Shown one piece after another: positions 1-8,202 of a stretch of 64,000 bases of DNA; within the stretch, counting starts at the first letter, position 1, and the number at the start of each line of letters is the position of its first letter. Made by a program: the position numbers and the translations under genes. The DNA comes from Spirochaetales bacterium (GTDB taxonomy: Bacteria > Spirochaetota > Spirochaetia > Treponematales > Treponemataceae): the NCBI GenBank assembly GCA_029098225.1, contig JAQXNX010000004.1, forward strand, positions 18,267-82,266. Reading direction: 5' to 3'. A model generated the notes under the pieces. The model saw only the letters and a program-made list of their open reading frames with translations, made no database searches and was not told the DNA's origin.

Positions 1-1074
1 TATCTTTGAAGGCTCTGGAGGCTGATAGCAGGTTAGGGTTTTGCAGATATTTATGTAAGGCTTGTGAAGCGGATTCTGTTCTCGGAAGGCATTCTTACCT
101 CTATATTCCAGTTCGAGGCATTCTTTTGTTTTGGAGCTTGCGTAAATTTCATCAAAAAGCGGAAGAAGACCGCAGTGATCTACATCTGCATGGGTGATGT
201 AAATTTGTTTTTTGATTTTATCGAAATCTGGAAGCAGCGTTCTGAAAAGCTTAAGCATTTCATCCTTGTATAGTGCATAGCCGCAGTCAATAAAAAGGGT
301 TTCGCCGTTACTTTGTAAGATAGCCGTATTGCTTCCACATGGCGGTTCAATTAAAATGATATTCGTATTTTCTGTAATTTTATGATTACTTATTCGAGGC
401 TGGAATTTTGCTCCACGGCTGGCGGCAAGTAAGTGTGCAAAACGACTGATGCTTTCAAAGGTTTTATAAGGAGAAAGCCCTTTTTCGTCCAGCATCTGCA
501 TTACAAGATTTGTATTTATAAGCAGATTGTCGCGAAGCTCTTCAGAAAGTCCAAGACATTGAACAAGTTCTGAGACAAAGGTGTTATAGAAAATACTGTT
601 GTCCAGAATTTTTTCTGAATGATTGTAATCCAGAATTCGTATCGGGCATAGTTTGCGGGCTTTCTCAAGAAAGTCATTTAGTTTTCTTTCATCTCCAATA
701 AAAAGTCCCATTTTAAAGGCCTGATATTCTGTACCGTTTTCCTGTGAGCTGATATAAGAAATGTTTAACTGAAAGTCGTTTATGAGCCGGAGGATTTCTG
801 TAACGCTTCCGGGATGGTCTGCGAGAGTAAATTCCAGAAGTACAATGCTTGTTTCTGTTTTTGTATTTTGTAAATAGCCTATTTTTTCAAGCTCCAGATC
901 AGCCTGTTTAAGGGCTGTTTCGTCTCCTTCGGCATCTATAAAAAGCGTGTGTGAATCTACAGCTTTATTATAGCTTACGCGGGTAATATTTATTCCAAGC
1001 TTTGCAAGACATTCACTTGCTTTAAGAAAGGCTCCAATGTGGTTTGGCATATTTGTAATGTAGGTTTTCTTCAT
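1..1074 (-). CDS. ACT domain plus metallo-beta-lactamase-fold protein (3' end outside window)
   Basis: The first 358 codons of a minus-strand gene are open from ATG at 1074 to the window edge, so the C-terminus is missing. The N-terminal ~150 residues look like two ACT-type ligand-binding modules: one at about residues 1-70 and one at about 75-145 containing LLEFTLADHPGSVTEIL. After a linker comes a metallo-beta-lactamase fold with IYITHADVDHCG near residue 298, the HxxxDH-like metal-binding motif. ACT modules usually bind amino acids, so an amino-acid-controlled hydrolase is possible, but the substrate cannot be read from sequence. No clear Shine-Dalgarno is seen before the start. The divergent neighbour is the XRE-cupin gene. 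Confidence 0.75.
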   Translation of the reverse strand, partial: MKKTYITNMPNHIGAFLKASECLAKLGINITRVSYNKAVDSHTLFIDAEGDETALKQADLELEKIGYLQNTKTETSIVLLEFTLADHPGSVTEILRLINDFQLNISYISSQENGTEYQAFKMGLFIGDERKLNDFLEKARKLCPIRILDYNHSEKILDNSIFYNTFVSELVQCLGLSEELRDNLLINTNLVMQMLDEKGLSPYKTFESISRFAHLLAASRGAKFQPRISNHKITENTNIILIEPPCGSNTAILQSNGETLFIDCGYALYKDEMLKLFRTLLPDFDKIKKQIYITHADVDHCGLLPLFDEIYASSKTKECLELEYRGKNAFREQNPLHKPYINICKTLTCYQPPEPSKI

Positions 1075-1203
1075 AAGTATCTGTAATATAGCAGAATTGC
1101 ATGAGTCTGGACAATAGAAAAACTTTAATTATATTAAAAATATTTAATATTTTTTAATTTTTCTATTGCTTTTTGAAATGAATTCCTGTATTATTTGAAC
1201 ATT

Positions 1204-1316
1204 GAGTGAGCGATAGTAGCACCTGCAAAGCAGCCGACCGCAGCGAACGAAGTGAGTGAGGACGGTGAGCGTTAGCGAAGTGCGGATAGCGCGACACGAG
1301 CGGAGCGAGTGGCACT
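1204..1316. repeat. GC-rich palindromic repeat patch
   Basis: This stretch is much richer in GC than its AT-rich flanks and is built of short inverted repeats on the theme GCGAACGAAGTGAGTGAGG and GAGCGGAGCGAGTGG. A related patch lies before glnN at 34884-35031. It sits in the 5' region of the XRE-cupin gene, between an AT-rich promoter-like stretch and the RBS. It could be read through in one frame, but that adds no recognisable domain. Confidence 0.6.
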
Positions 1317-1345
1317 TCCAGAATATAATAAGGAGTATCAACATT

Positions 1346-1897
1346 ATGAATGAGGAGATTAAAGCAGTAGCAGACCGATTGATTGGTCTGCGTGAAATTA
1401 TGGATGTTTCGGTTGAAGAAGCAGCAGGAGTCTGTGGAATCTCTATTGAACAGTATAAGAAGTATGAAACAGGTACTGTTGATATTCCTGTAGGAATTCT
1501 TCAGTCTATGTCTAAAAAGTATGGCATTGACCTTGGAACTCTTATTTCTGGAAAAGAGCCACACATGCATTCTTACTGTCTTACAAAAAAAGACAAGGGA
1601 CTTTCAGTTGACCGCAGAAGTGACTATAAATATCAGGCTCTGGCGGCTGGTTTTCAGAATCGCAAGGCAGATCCGTTTATCGTTACAATAACTCCGGAAG
1701 AAACCCGCGAGATTCATTTCAATGCACATCCTGGCCACGAGTTTGAATATATGATTGAAGGCTCTATGAAGCTGGTTGTGGATGGAAAAGAAATGACTCT
1801 GGAAGAAGGTGATTCTGTATATTTTGATGCAACTAAGCAGCACGGTATGCAGGCCCTTAATGATAAAAAAGCTAAATTCTTGGCAATAATTATATAG
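1346..1897 (+). CDS. XRE-family transcriptional regulator with C-terminal cupin domain
   Basis: 183 residues. Residues about 8-70 form a lambda-repressor-type helix-turn-helix (RLIGLREIMDVSVEEAAGVC, then EQYKKYETG), the DNA-binding part. Residues about 110-183 form a cupin barrel with HPGHEFEYMIEGSMKL and a YFDATKQHGM second motif, which normally binds a small ligand or metal. The start at 1346 is preferred because AGGAG lies 10 bases upstream; a longer reading would translate the GC-rich repeat. The stop is 8 bases before the acyl-CoA synthetase gene, so the two form an operon, and this protein probably regulates that gene in response to its substrate. XRE-cupin plus AMP-forming ligase is a common pairing in anaerobes. 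Confidence 0.85.
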   Translation: MNEEIKAVADRLIGLREIMDVSVEEAAGVCGISIEQYKKYETGTVDIPVGILQSMSKKYGIDLGTLISGKEPHMHSYCLTKKDKGLSVDRRSDYKYQALAAGFQNRKADPFIVTITPEETREIHFNAHPGHEFEYMIEGSMKLVVDGKEMTLEEGDSVYFDATKQHGMQALNDKKAKFLAIII

Positions 1898-1905
1898 GAT
1901 TTAAT

Positions 1906-3600
1906 ATGTTAGAAGATTTTCTAGAACGAACAGAATTTACAGATTATAAAGATTTTTTTGAAAACTATAAAATTAAGGTACCTGCAAACTTCAACTTTGG
2001 TTATGATGTAGTTGATGTTCTTGCTCAGCGTACCCCGGATGTAAAAGCCTTCGTATGGTGCAATGATAACGGCGAAGAGCTTGTAATGACCTTTGGAGAA
2101 CTTAAGGAACGCACAGACAAAGCCGCCGCTTATTTCCGCAGTATTGGTATTAAGCGCGGAGATTTTGTTATGCTGATTCTTCAGCGCCGTTATGAGTTCT
2201 GGCTTTCTATTGTAGCACTTCACAAAATTGGCGCAGCTGTTATTCCTGCAACTCACATGCTTACAAAAGAGGATATTGTTTTCCGCTGTAATGCCGCATA
2301 CATTAAGGCAGTTGTTGCTGTAGACCATCGCGAGCTTTTTACTTACATTGAAGAAGCTCAGAAGGAATGTCCTTCACTCAAAACTCTTGTAGCTGTTCCT
2401 CCTTTTGGAATTGACCAGGGTATGAGTGCAGAGTTCAAGGCAAAGCATCCGACCTGGCTGGACTTTACTGAGGGTTGTAAAAATGTTAGTGAGGAAGCAC
2501 TTAAAGACTTCCACGCCCTTAAGCGCGAAGATATCAGTAAGAACGATGACATTCTTCTTGCATACTTTACATCCGGTACTACAAGTCATCCAAAGCTGGT
2601 TTCTCATAACTTCCTTTATCCACTTGGACACATTGTTACTGCAAGCTACTGGCAGCAGGTTCAGAAGGGCGGACTTCATCTTACTGTAGCAGATACAGGC
2701 TGGGGTAAGGCAGTGTGGGGTAAGCTCTACGGTCAGTGGATTGCTGAATGCTGTGTATTTATTTATGACTACCATGATAAGTTCAAGCCTATTGATTTGA
2801 TCAAGCAGATTGAAAAACATCACATTACTTCTTTCTGCGCTCCTCCAACAATCTACCGTTTCCTTATTCAGGAAGATTTAACTCAATATGATTTCTCAAG
2901 CTGCCTGCATTGGTCGACAGCCGGCGAGCCTTTGAGCGAAGAAGTATTCAACAAATGGAAGGAAATCACCGGAAAAGAGATTCGCGAAGGCTTTGGTCAG
3001 ACAGAAACTACTTTGTCGCTCTTTAATTACGGCAACGAACGCATTAAGCCGGGCAGCCTTGGAAAACCTGCACCATATTATAATGTTACTTTGATTGATG
3101 AAGAAGGTAACGAAGTAGAAGACGGTGAAGTTGGAGAAATTGTAGTTGATATGTCTAAGGGAAACTTCCCGGGCCTTTTCATGGAATACTTTGGCGATCC
3201 TGCAAAAACTAAGTCTGTAATGCACGACGGATACTACCACACTTCTGATAACGCATGGCGTGATGAAGACGGATACTTCTGGTTTACCGGCCGCAATGAC
3301 GACGTAATCAAGTGTTCTGGTTACCGAATTGGTACTTTCGAAGTAGAGTCTGTTCTTATGCAGCACCCTGCAGTTGTAGAATGTGCAGTTACAGCCGCTC
3401 CTGATCCTGTACGAGGTCAGGTTGTAAAGGCAACTATCGTTCTCGCAAAGGGCTACCAGCCGGGCGACGAGCTTGTAAAGGATATTCAGAACTTTGTAAA
3501 GAAAACAACTGCTCCATATAAATACCCGAGAATTGTTGAGTTCAGAGACAGTCTGCCAAAGACAATTTCGGGTAAGATTATGAGAAAGGATATTAAGTAG
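1906..3600 (+). CDS. AMP-forming acyl-CoA synthetase (acetyl/medium-chain ligase family)
   Basis: 564 residues, typical length for the ANL adenylating superfamily. Core motifs are in order: phosphate loop YFTSGTTSHPK near residue 222 (the usual Gly after TSGTT is Ser), STAGEPLSEEV near 335, EGFGQTETT near 365, the hinge region GRNDDVIKCSGYRIG near 465-480, and the C-terminal catalytic lysine in TISGKIMRKDIK. These enzymes activate a carboxylic acid with ATP and transfer it to CoA. The exact acid is unknown. It is co-transcribed with the XRE-cupin gene just upstream and is followed by palindromic repeats that can act as its terminator. Confidence 0.88.
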   Translation: MLEDFLERTEFTDYKDFFENYKIKVPANFNFGYDVVDVLAQRTPDVKAFVWCNDNGEELVMTFGELKERTDKAAAYFRSIGIKRGDFVMLILQRRYEFWLSIVALHKIGAAVIPATHMLTKEDIVFRCNAAYIKAVVAVDHRELFTYIEEAQKECPSLKTLVAVPPFGIDQGMSAEFKAKHPTWLDFTEGCKNVSEEALKDFHALKREDISKNDDILLAYFTSGTTSHPKLVSHNFLYPLGHIVTASYWQQVQKGGLHLTVADTGWGKAVWGKLYGQWIAECCVFIYDYHDKFKPIDLIKQIEKHHITSFCAPPTIYRFLIQEDLTQYDFSSCLHWSTAGEPLSEEVFNKWKEITGKEIREGFGQTETTLSLFNYGNERIKPGSLGKPAPYYNVTLIDEEGNEVEDGEVGEIVVDMSKGNFPGLFMEYFGDPAKTKSVMHDGYYHTSDNAWRDEDGYFWFTGRNDDVIKCSGYRIGTFEVESVLMQHPAVVECAVTAAPDPVRGQVVKATIVLAKGYQPGDELVKDIQNFVKKTTAPYKYPRIVEFRDSLPKTISGKIMRKDIK

Positions 3601-3770
3601 CCTAAAATCGAAGAACCGTTAAAAAACGAGCTGCGACAGCAGGTCGTTTTAGGTTCAACATAAAAATGGCTCAAGCGGCGAGACTAGCGAGCCGCCTAAA
3701 ATCGAAGAACCGTTAAAAAACGACTGTGTTAAGGCACGCTACGCTTAAAGCCTTGACACAGTCGTTTTTG
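3601..3770 (+). repeat. Two copies of a palindromic repeat, the second terminator-like
   Basis: The 29-base sequence starting CCTAAAATCGAAGAACCGTT occurs twice, at 3601-3629 and 3695-3723. The first copy closes with TTAGGTTC and forms an outer stem GAACC/GGTTC, an internal loop and an inner stem AAACGA/TCGTTT. The second opens the same way, but its inner stem is a 20-base near-perfect arm (3716-3735 with 3750-3769) ending in five T residues, so it probably terminates transcription from the acyl-CoA synthetase operon. Related elements lie at 7909-8196 and inside four attC sites. Confidence 0.75.
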
Positions 3771-3820
3771 CAGAAGTCTTTCTCTTGAATTAATGTAGAA
3801 ATTTTCTTTATAATCTGATT

Positions 3821-4345
3821 ATGTATATAAAATTGAAAGGTTATACTTTTTTAGATTATTGTGATTTCTCGTTTTCATCTTCGGGATTAAGTAGAAAAGT
3901 TAGATTTACTTCTTTATTTTTAATTATTCTTGTTTTTCTTGCTTTTTTTACTGATTATTTTTTTCATTTACATTTTTTTGATTTACTGAGAACAGAAATA
4001 AAAGTTCTTTCGGTAATTGGAATTCTTATTTTAATATATTTTTTTATTATTCTTTTCCAAATTTTTCGTGCTTATAAATCACTAAAATATTTTAATATAG
4101 AAACAGAGCTTGAAATTACAGAAGACAAAATATTAGAAAAATCAAAATTTACCAGATTAGAAATTCCCAAAAATAAACTTTCAAAAATAATACTAAGTAA
4201 AAATAGAATTTATATTTTCTATCAGGATTTCAGGGCAATTTTAATCTGTAAAAAATCTTTAGAGAATGAAAATAAATGGAATGAATTGAAGTCATTTATA
4301 TTTCAGAATTATGATTGCAATAATTTTGTAATCAAAAAAATGTAA
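3821..4345 (+). CDS. YcxB-like membrane protein
   Basis: 174 residues. Two hydrophobic segments (about residues 27-48 and 60-85) are followed by a soluble C-terminal region of about 85 residues with the beta-rich pattern of YcxB-type domains (ELEITEDKILEKSKF, then FRAILICKKSL). No catalytic motif is visible. It is probably an inner-membrane protein with its C-terminus in the cytoplasm. The next gene encodes a protein of the same layout, so the two look like diverged paralogues or a small family cluster. Function unknown. Confidence 0.65.
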   Translation: MYIKLKGYTFLDYCDFSFSSSGLSRKVRFTSLFLIILVFLAFFTDYFFHLHFFDLLRTEIKVLSVIGILILIYFFIILFQIFRAYKSLKYFNIETELEITEDKILEKSKFTRLEIPKNKLSKIILSKNRIYIFYQDFRAILICKKSLENENKWNELKSFIFQNYDCNNFVIKKM

Positions 4346-4417
4346 AGTATGGTTTATAAAATAGAAGAATGCACTTTTTAAACTTCAGTTTTGCCTTTTG
4401 GCAAAATCTGCTATTTT

Positions 4418-4457
4418 GCGCCTCTGTGTATGACTACTATCATGGAGGTTTTATAGG
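4418..4457 (+). repeat. Hairpin repeat carrying the ribosome binding site region (copy 1)
   Basis: The stem CCTCTGTG/CATGGAGG encloses a loop containing TATGACTACTAT, directly before the RBS of the next gene. Similar hairpins with related loops (GCGCGAYYASTRYC) lie before three other genes, at 14661-14693, 15581-15619 and 37971-38018 (opposite strand). Confidence 0.5.
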
Positions 4458-4465
4458 AGAACAAA

Positions 4466-5098
4466 ATGGAATTCAATATCAAGACAATTAATCATAAAGA
4501 TGAATATATAAAATATTATAATGATTTTGTTTCAAAAAGACTTTTCCCTGTTTATTTGCATATAATTATTGGCGGATTGTTTTTTTGTGATGCTCTTTTT
4601 TTATCTGTAATTTTTATATGGTCCAAAAATATGGCAATTATTTTTAATATTTTGTTAATTTATTTGGTTTCAATATTCTTTTTATTTAAAAACCGTAAAT
4701 CAGGAAAAAAAGCAGAAAAATATGCAGAAAGAGGTTTGTATTTAATCCGAAATATTAAAGAAGTAAATTATATTTTTACATCTGAAAAAATAACTGGGCT
4801 GACTGAATTTGGAGAAACAATTTTTCTCCCGGAGCATATTTATGAAATAGACCTTGCAGATGATTATGTAGCTTTTAAGTTTTTTTATGGCAGTTTAAAT
4901 TTTTTCTGTAAAAATGATTTTGAAAATGAAGAACTATGGAATGATTTTAAAAATTTGATAAAATCTGATTATAGTAAAATTAAAAGGTTTTATGAAAACA
5001 AACCATTTAATAAAAAACATTACATTATTGCATCATTAATAGTACTTCTGCTTTCGGCTGTAATTATTGGACTTCAATATTATTATATTTTCTTTTAA
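4466..5098 (+). CDS. YcxB-like membrane protein (second copy)
   Basis: 210 residues. Two membrane segments lie near residues 30-75. A soluble YcxB-like region follows (YIFTSEKITGLTEFGETIFL, FKFFYGSLNFFCK), and there is an extra C-terminal membrane segment (YIIASLIVLLLSAVIIGLQY) not present in the neighbouring copy at 3821-4345. The start is set by TAGGAGA 8 bases upstream, within the hairpin repeat leader. Function unknown; probably membrane-localised. Confidence 0.65.
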   Translation: MEFNIKTINHKDEYIKYYNDFVSKRLFPVYLHIIIGGLFFCDALFLSVIFIWSKNMAIIFNILLIYLVSIFFLFKNRKSGKKAEKYAERGLYLIRNIKEVNYIFTSEKITGLTEFGETIFLPEHIYEIDLADDYVAFKFFYGSLNFFCKNDFENEELWNDFKNLIKSDYSKIKRFYENKPFNKKHYIIASLIVLLLSAVIIGLQYYYIFF

Positions 5099-5140
5099 TG
5101 AATAATCATAATCACCCGTCAAATCCACTGAAAAAAAATA

Positions 5141-5164
5141 GAGGCTGTTCAAAAGAACAGCCTC
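5141..5164 (-). terminator. Intrinsic terminator of frdBA
   Basis: A perfect 10-bp stem (GAGGCTGTTC/GAACAGCCTC) with a 4-base loop. On the minus strand it is followed by a U-rich run (complement of AAAAAAAATA at 5131-5140), so it terminates the fumarate reductase operon. It could weakly stop the plus-strand gene as well. Confidence 0.85.
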
Positions 5165-5212
5165 ATCATCTATTTATAATATAAATAGAAACTTTTAGTT
5201 GCCAAGAAAAAA

Positions 5213-6850
5213 CTAAAGTGTAGCTCCAGGAATTGCCTTGTCGAACTCAGGGTTACCGTGGTGGTAAGTTGGAAGTACCTTTGGAGAAACAGCGTTGCCC
5301 TTAATCTTTGCAGCAGCTCTTTCCTTTTCAAAGTCCTTTACGTGCTGGAGAGAAAGTTCTTTTGCAAGCTTAATCTTCTTGAACATCTTACCGGCTTCGA
5401 TTCCGGCTTCGCGTCCGAATACAACTACATCGAGGAGTGAGTTACCCATAAGGCGGTTTGTACCGTGAACACCACCAGAAGCTTCACCTGCAACGAGGAG
5501 GTTAGCAACGTTAGTGTGACAAGTCTTGTCAATTTCTACACCACCATTCTGATAGTGAAGTGTAGGGTAAACAAGAATTGGTTCCTTGCGGATATCGATT
5601 CCGTACTTAATGAACATGTTGTACATAGCAGGAATTGACTTAAGGATTGTTCCTTCTCCGTGAATCATATCGATCATTGGAGTATCGAGCCATACAGCAT
5701 CCTGTACGTCGTTATGAACACCACGGCCTTCACGAACTTCGCGGATAATACCAGAAGCGTTTACGTCGCGTGTTTCAAGTGGGTGAATGTAAACTTCACC
5801 GTCTTTATTGATAAGTTTAGCTCCGAGTGAGCGAACCTTTTCTGTTACGAGTTTACCAAGAATCTGTGTCGGGTATGCAGCTCCAGTCGGGTGATACTGC
5901 AAAGAATCCTGATAAAGAAGCTTTGCACCAGCGCGGTATGCAATTACAAGACCGTCGGCTGTTGCACCGTAGTGGTTAGAAGTTGGGAATCCCTGATAGT
6001 GCATACGTCCGGCACCACCAGTTGCAATAATTACAACCTTAGCCTTTGCAATGCGGATTTCTCCAGTTTCAATGTTCATAAGAACTGCACCGGCAGCTTC
6101 ACCTTTTTCGTTCTTGATGATTTCGATAGCGGCTGTGAAGTCTACTACTGTAATCTGGTCTGCGCGGTTGAAAGTTTCATCGCGGAGAGTACGCATGATT
6201 TCTGCACCAGAGTAGTCCTTACAAGCATGCATACGCTTGCGGCTTGTTCCACCACCATGTGTTGTTACCATTGTACCATCTGGCATCTTGTCGAATTCAA
6301 CACCAAGATCGTTGAGCCATTTGATTACAGATGGAGCCTTGTTTACGAGTGTATATACGAGCTCTGGTTTTCCGTCAAAGTGTCCGCCACCAAAAGCGTC
6401 GAGGTAATGCTGAGCAGGTGAGTCGTTTGGCTTATCTGCAGCCTGAATTCCACCTTCAGCCATCATAGTGTTAGCATCACCAACACGAAGCTTTGTTACG
6501 AGAAGAACTTTTGCTCCGGCTTCAGAAGCCATGATAGCAGCAGAAGTTCCTGCTCCGCCACCACCAATTACGAGTACGTCTGTTTCATAATCAATGTGGT
6601 TAAGATCAATCTTTTCAGGTTCGAGGCGTGGTTTTGCCTGAAGCATTTCTGCGAGCTCTATAGGAGCCTGCTGTCCCTTGTTAGGACCAATCTTGAGTTC
6701 TGTGAACTGCTTCTTAATGCGGTCCGGGTGGAACTTCAAGAGTAAATCGTCTTTTTCTTCTGCAGTAAGACGTGCATGTTCAAATTTAAGGTTTTCTTCG
6801 CGTTTTTCAGCTACGATTTTCGCAGCGTCGTCAAGGTAATTTCCGTACAT
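5213..6850 (-). CDS. frdA: Fumarate reductase/succinate dehydrogenase flavoprotein subunit
   Basis: 545 residues. The FAD-binding Rossmann motif VIGGGGAGTSAA is near residue 94. MMAEGGIQAA follows, and catalytic-region motifs HACKDYSG and HGTNRLMGNSLLDVVVFG are present. It reduces fumarate to succinate, the usual terminal electron step in fermenting treponemes. Where classical FrdA/SdhA has the covalent FAD histidine (SHTxAAxGG), this protein reads ANTMMAEGG, so FAD is probably held non-covalently, as in soluble fumarate reductases. RBS GGAG lies about 10 bases upstream. It is transcribed after frdB, and no membrane-anchor gene is adjacent. Confidence 0.88.
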   Translation of the reverse strand: MYGNYLDDAAKIVAEKREENLKFEHARLTAEEKDDLLLKFHPDRIKKQFTELKIGPNKGQQAPIELAEMLQAKPRLEPEKIDLNHIDYETDVLVIGGGGAGTSAAIMASEAGAKVLLVTKLRVGDANTMMAEGGIQAADKPNDSPAQHYLDAFGGGHFDGKPELVYTLVNKAPSVIKWLNDLGVEFDKMPDGTMVTTHGGGTSRKRMHACKDYSGAEIMRTLRDETFNRADQITVVDFTAAIEIIKNEKGEAAGAVLMNIETGEIRIAKAKVVIIATGGAGRMHYQGFPTSNHYGATADGLVIAYRAGAKLLYQDSLQYHPTGAAYPTQILGKLVTEKVRSLGAKLINKDGEVYIHPLETRDVNASGIIREVREGRGVHNDVQDAVWLDTPMIDMIHGEGTILKSIPAMYNMFIKYGIDIRKEPILVYPTLHYQNGGVEIDKTCHTNVANLLVAGEASGGVHGTNRLMGNSLLDVVVFGREAGIEAGKMFKKIKLAKELSLQHVKDFEKERAAAKIKGNAVSPKVLPTYHHGNPEFDKAIPGATL

Positions 6851-6970
6851 ATATTAATTCTCCTTGAATGCGCCATGAATGGCGCAATGGTCATTTATCT
6901 GCTTTAGTATGAGAGTTTTTGCAACGCAGAAACTCTCAGAACAAAATTGCCACGGATGGCGATTTTGTGA

Positions 6971-7660
6971 CTATTTTTCGATATCACGTGTGTTATAAAG
7001 TTCCTTGATTTTGTCAAGGTTCTTAGTAGACATAGTTACAAAGTTCTTGATGTCCTTTTCGCACTTGCCTTCATCAATTTCTGCAACGCGGTCGATGAGG
7101 TGCTGGCTCTGAGGCTGAATGTATTTACCATTCAAGCGGCGGGCAAGCTCTGCAACCTGTGGGTGAGAGATTCCAGCCGGACAGCGTGATGAACAGCATC
7201 CGCACATTACACAGTCGAATGAAAGGTCTGCACACTTTGCAAAGTCGCCGCGCTGAGCGTAAGCGATGTACTGCATTGTCTGCAGGCTCTGAGGGCAGGC
7301 ACGTGTACAAGCGTTACAGCCTACACAAGAGTAAATCTCAGGGTAGAGCTGCATCATAATCTGCTGCTCAGGTTTGATTTTATTGATATCGTAAATCTGC
7401 TTTACGAGCGGGAAGAATGGAAGAGTAGCGATATACATATCGTTTTCAACTTTCTTAGAACATGCAAGGCATGTTTGAAGCTGATTTTGTCCCTTAATGC
7501 GGTAGATTGTAGCACAAGCTCCACAGAATCCGTTACGGCATCCGCATCCACGCTTGAGCTGATAGCCGGCATATTCCATTGCATTCATAATGGTAAGTTC
7601 AGCCGGAACATCATATTTTTTGCCAAAAATATAAATTGTTGCCATTTCTTTTTCAGCCAT
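6971..7660 (-). CDS. frdB: Fumarate reductase iron-sulfur subunit
   Basis: 229 residues. The N-terminal plant-ferredoxin-like domain has CGCRNGFCGAC plus a downstream Cys for a 2Fe-2S cluster. The C-terminal alpha-helical ferredoxin domain has CVGCNACTRACP and CVMCGCCSSRCP for further clusters. It passes electrons to the flavoprotein encoded 120 bases downstream. The start is supported by GGAGC upstream. With no FrdC/FrdD-like gene beside it, a soluble enzyme fed by a soluble donor is likely. The frdB-frdA gap holds small hairpins (GCGCCATGAATGGCGC) that may stabilise mRNA. Confidence 0.88.
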   Translation of the reverse strand: MAEKEMATIYIFGKKYDVPAELTIMNAMEYAGYQLKRGCGCRNGFCGACATIYRIKGQNQLQTCLACSKKVENDMYIATLPFFPLVKQIYDINKIKPEQQIMMQLYPEIYSCVGCNACTRACPQSLQTMQYIAYAQRGDFAKCADLSFDCVMCGCCSSRCPAGISHPQVAELARRLNGKYIQPQSQHLIDRVAEIDEGKCEKDIKNFVTMSTKNLDKIKELYNTRDIEK

Positions 7661-7750
7661 TTTTTGCTCCTATATAAACATAATAATCGTTTAAAATATC
7701 TTTAATATTATATATCATTTTTTTAAGATTGTTAATAGAGAATCATCTGC

Positions 7751-7779
7751 TTGACAGCATATTTTAAATTCAATAAGAT
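7751..7779 (+). promoter_or_regulatory. Promoter of asnB-carA-carB
   Basis: TTGACA at 7751-7756, a 17-base spacer and TAAGAT at 7774-7779: a near-consensus housekeeping sigma promoter. Transcription should start near 7786, only about 8 bases before the ANTAR-type hexaloop. Confidence 0.8.
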
Positions 7780-7787
7780 AAAATAAA

Positions 7788-7850
7788 TACGACAAAGAGG
7801 CCGTAGATAATATTTCGCAATTTTGCGAGGTACTGTCTACGGCCTTTTTT
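7788..7850 (+). terminator. ANTAR-type antiterminator hairpin overlapping a leader terminator (asnB)
   Basis: The hairpin TACGAC-AAAGAG-GCCGTA (7788-7805, one A/C mismatch) has a six-base loop with A at position 1 and G at position 4, the ANTAR recognition pattern. Its loop end and 3' arm are also the 5' arm of a terminator: AGGCCGTAGA (7798-7807) pairs with TCTACGGCCT (7836-7845), followed by TTTTT. The two folds exclude each other, so a bound ANTAR protein would allow read-through into asnB. Confidence 0.8.
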
Positions 7851-7908
7851 CGTTTTAGACTGAATTTGGAGGAAAAGGGGAATCCGCTGAGAAATTTGGG
7901 AAAAGAGG

Positions 7909-8196
7909 AAGATTCTAAAAAGTTGCTCCACGTATTCGCAACTTTTTTTAACGAATCTTCGATTTACCACGGTGCCGATTGTAGGTAAAAACCTAAATTG
8001 GATTTTTCCGTGGGAAAATCCAATTTTTAACGGTTTCTTCGATAAGAGAAATCTAAGTGGTAAATCCTAAAGAAATGCTCCAGGTTTTCGCATTTCTTTT
8101 TAACGGATTTGCTATTAATGCTTTTGAACGAGGAGGTAAGTAAATCCTAAAAAATAATTTTCTGCGGAAAATTATTTTTCTTAACGGATTTGCTAT
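7909..8196 (-). repeat. Four consecutive palindromic elements between the asnB leader and asnB
   Basis: Four palindromes occupy most of the long untranslated leader: 7909-7963, 7989-8043, 8062-8115 and 8142-8196. Each has an outer stem (AAGATTC/GAATCTT, AACC/GGTT, AAATCC/GGATTT twice), a constant internal loop (CTAA opposite TTAACG) and a perfectly complementary inner stem whose sequence differs in every copy. They are in the opposite orientation to the copies at 3601-3770. No gene was found in 7661-8202. Confidence 0.75.
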
Positions 8197-8202
8197 AAGA
8201 GT

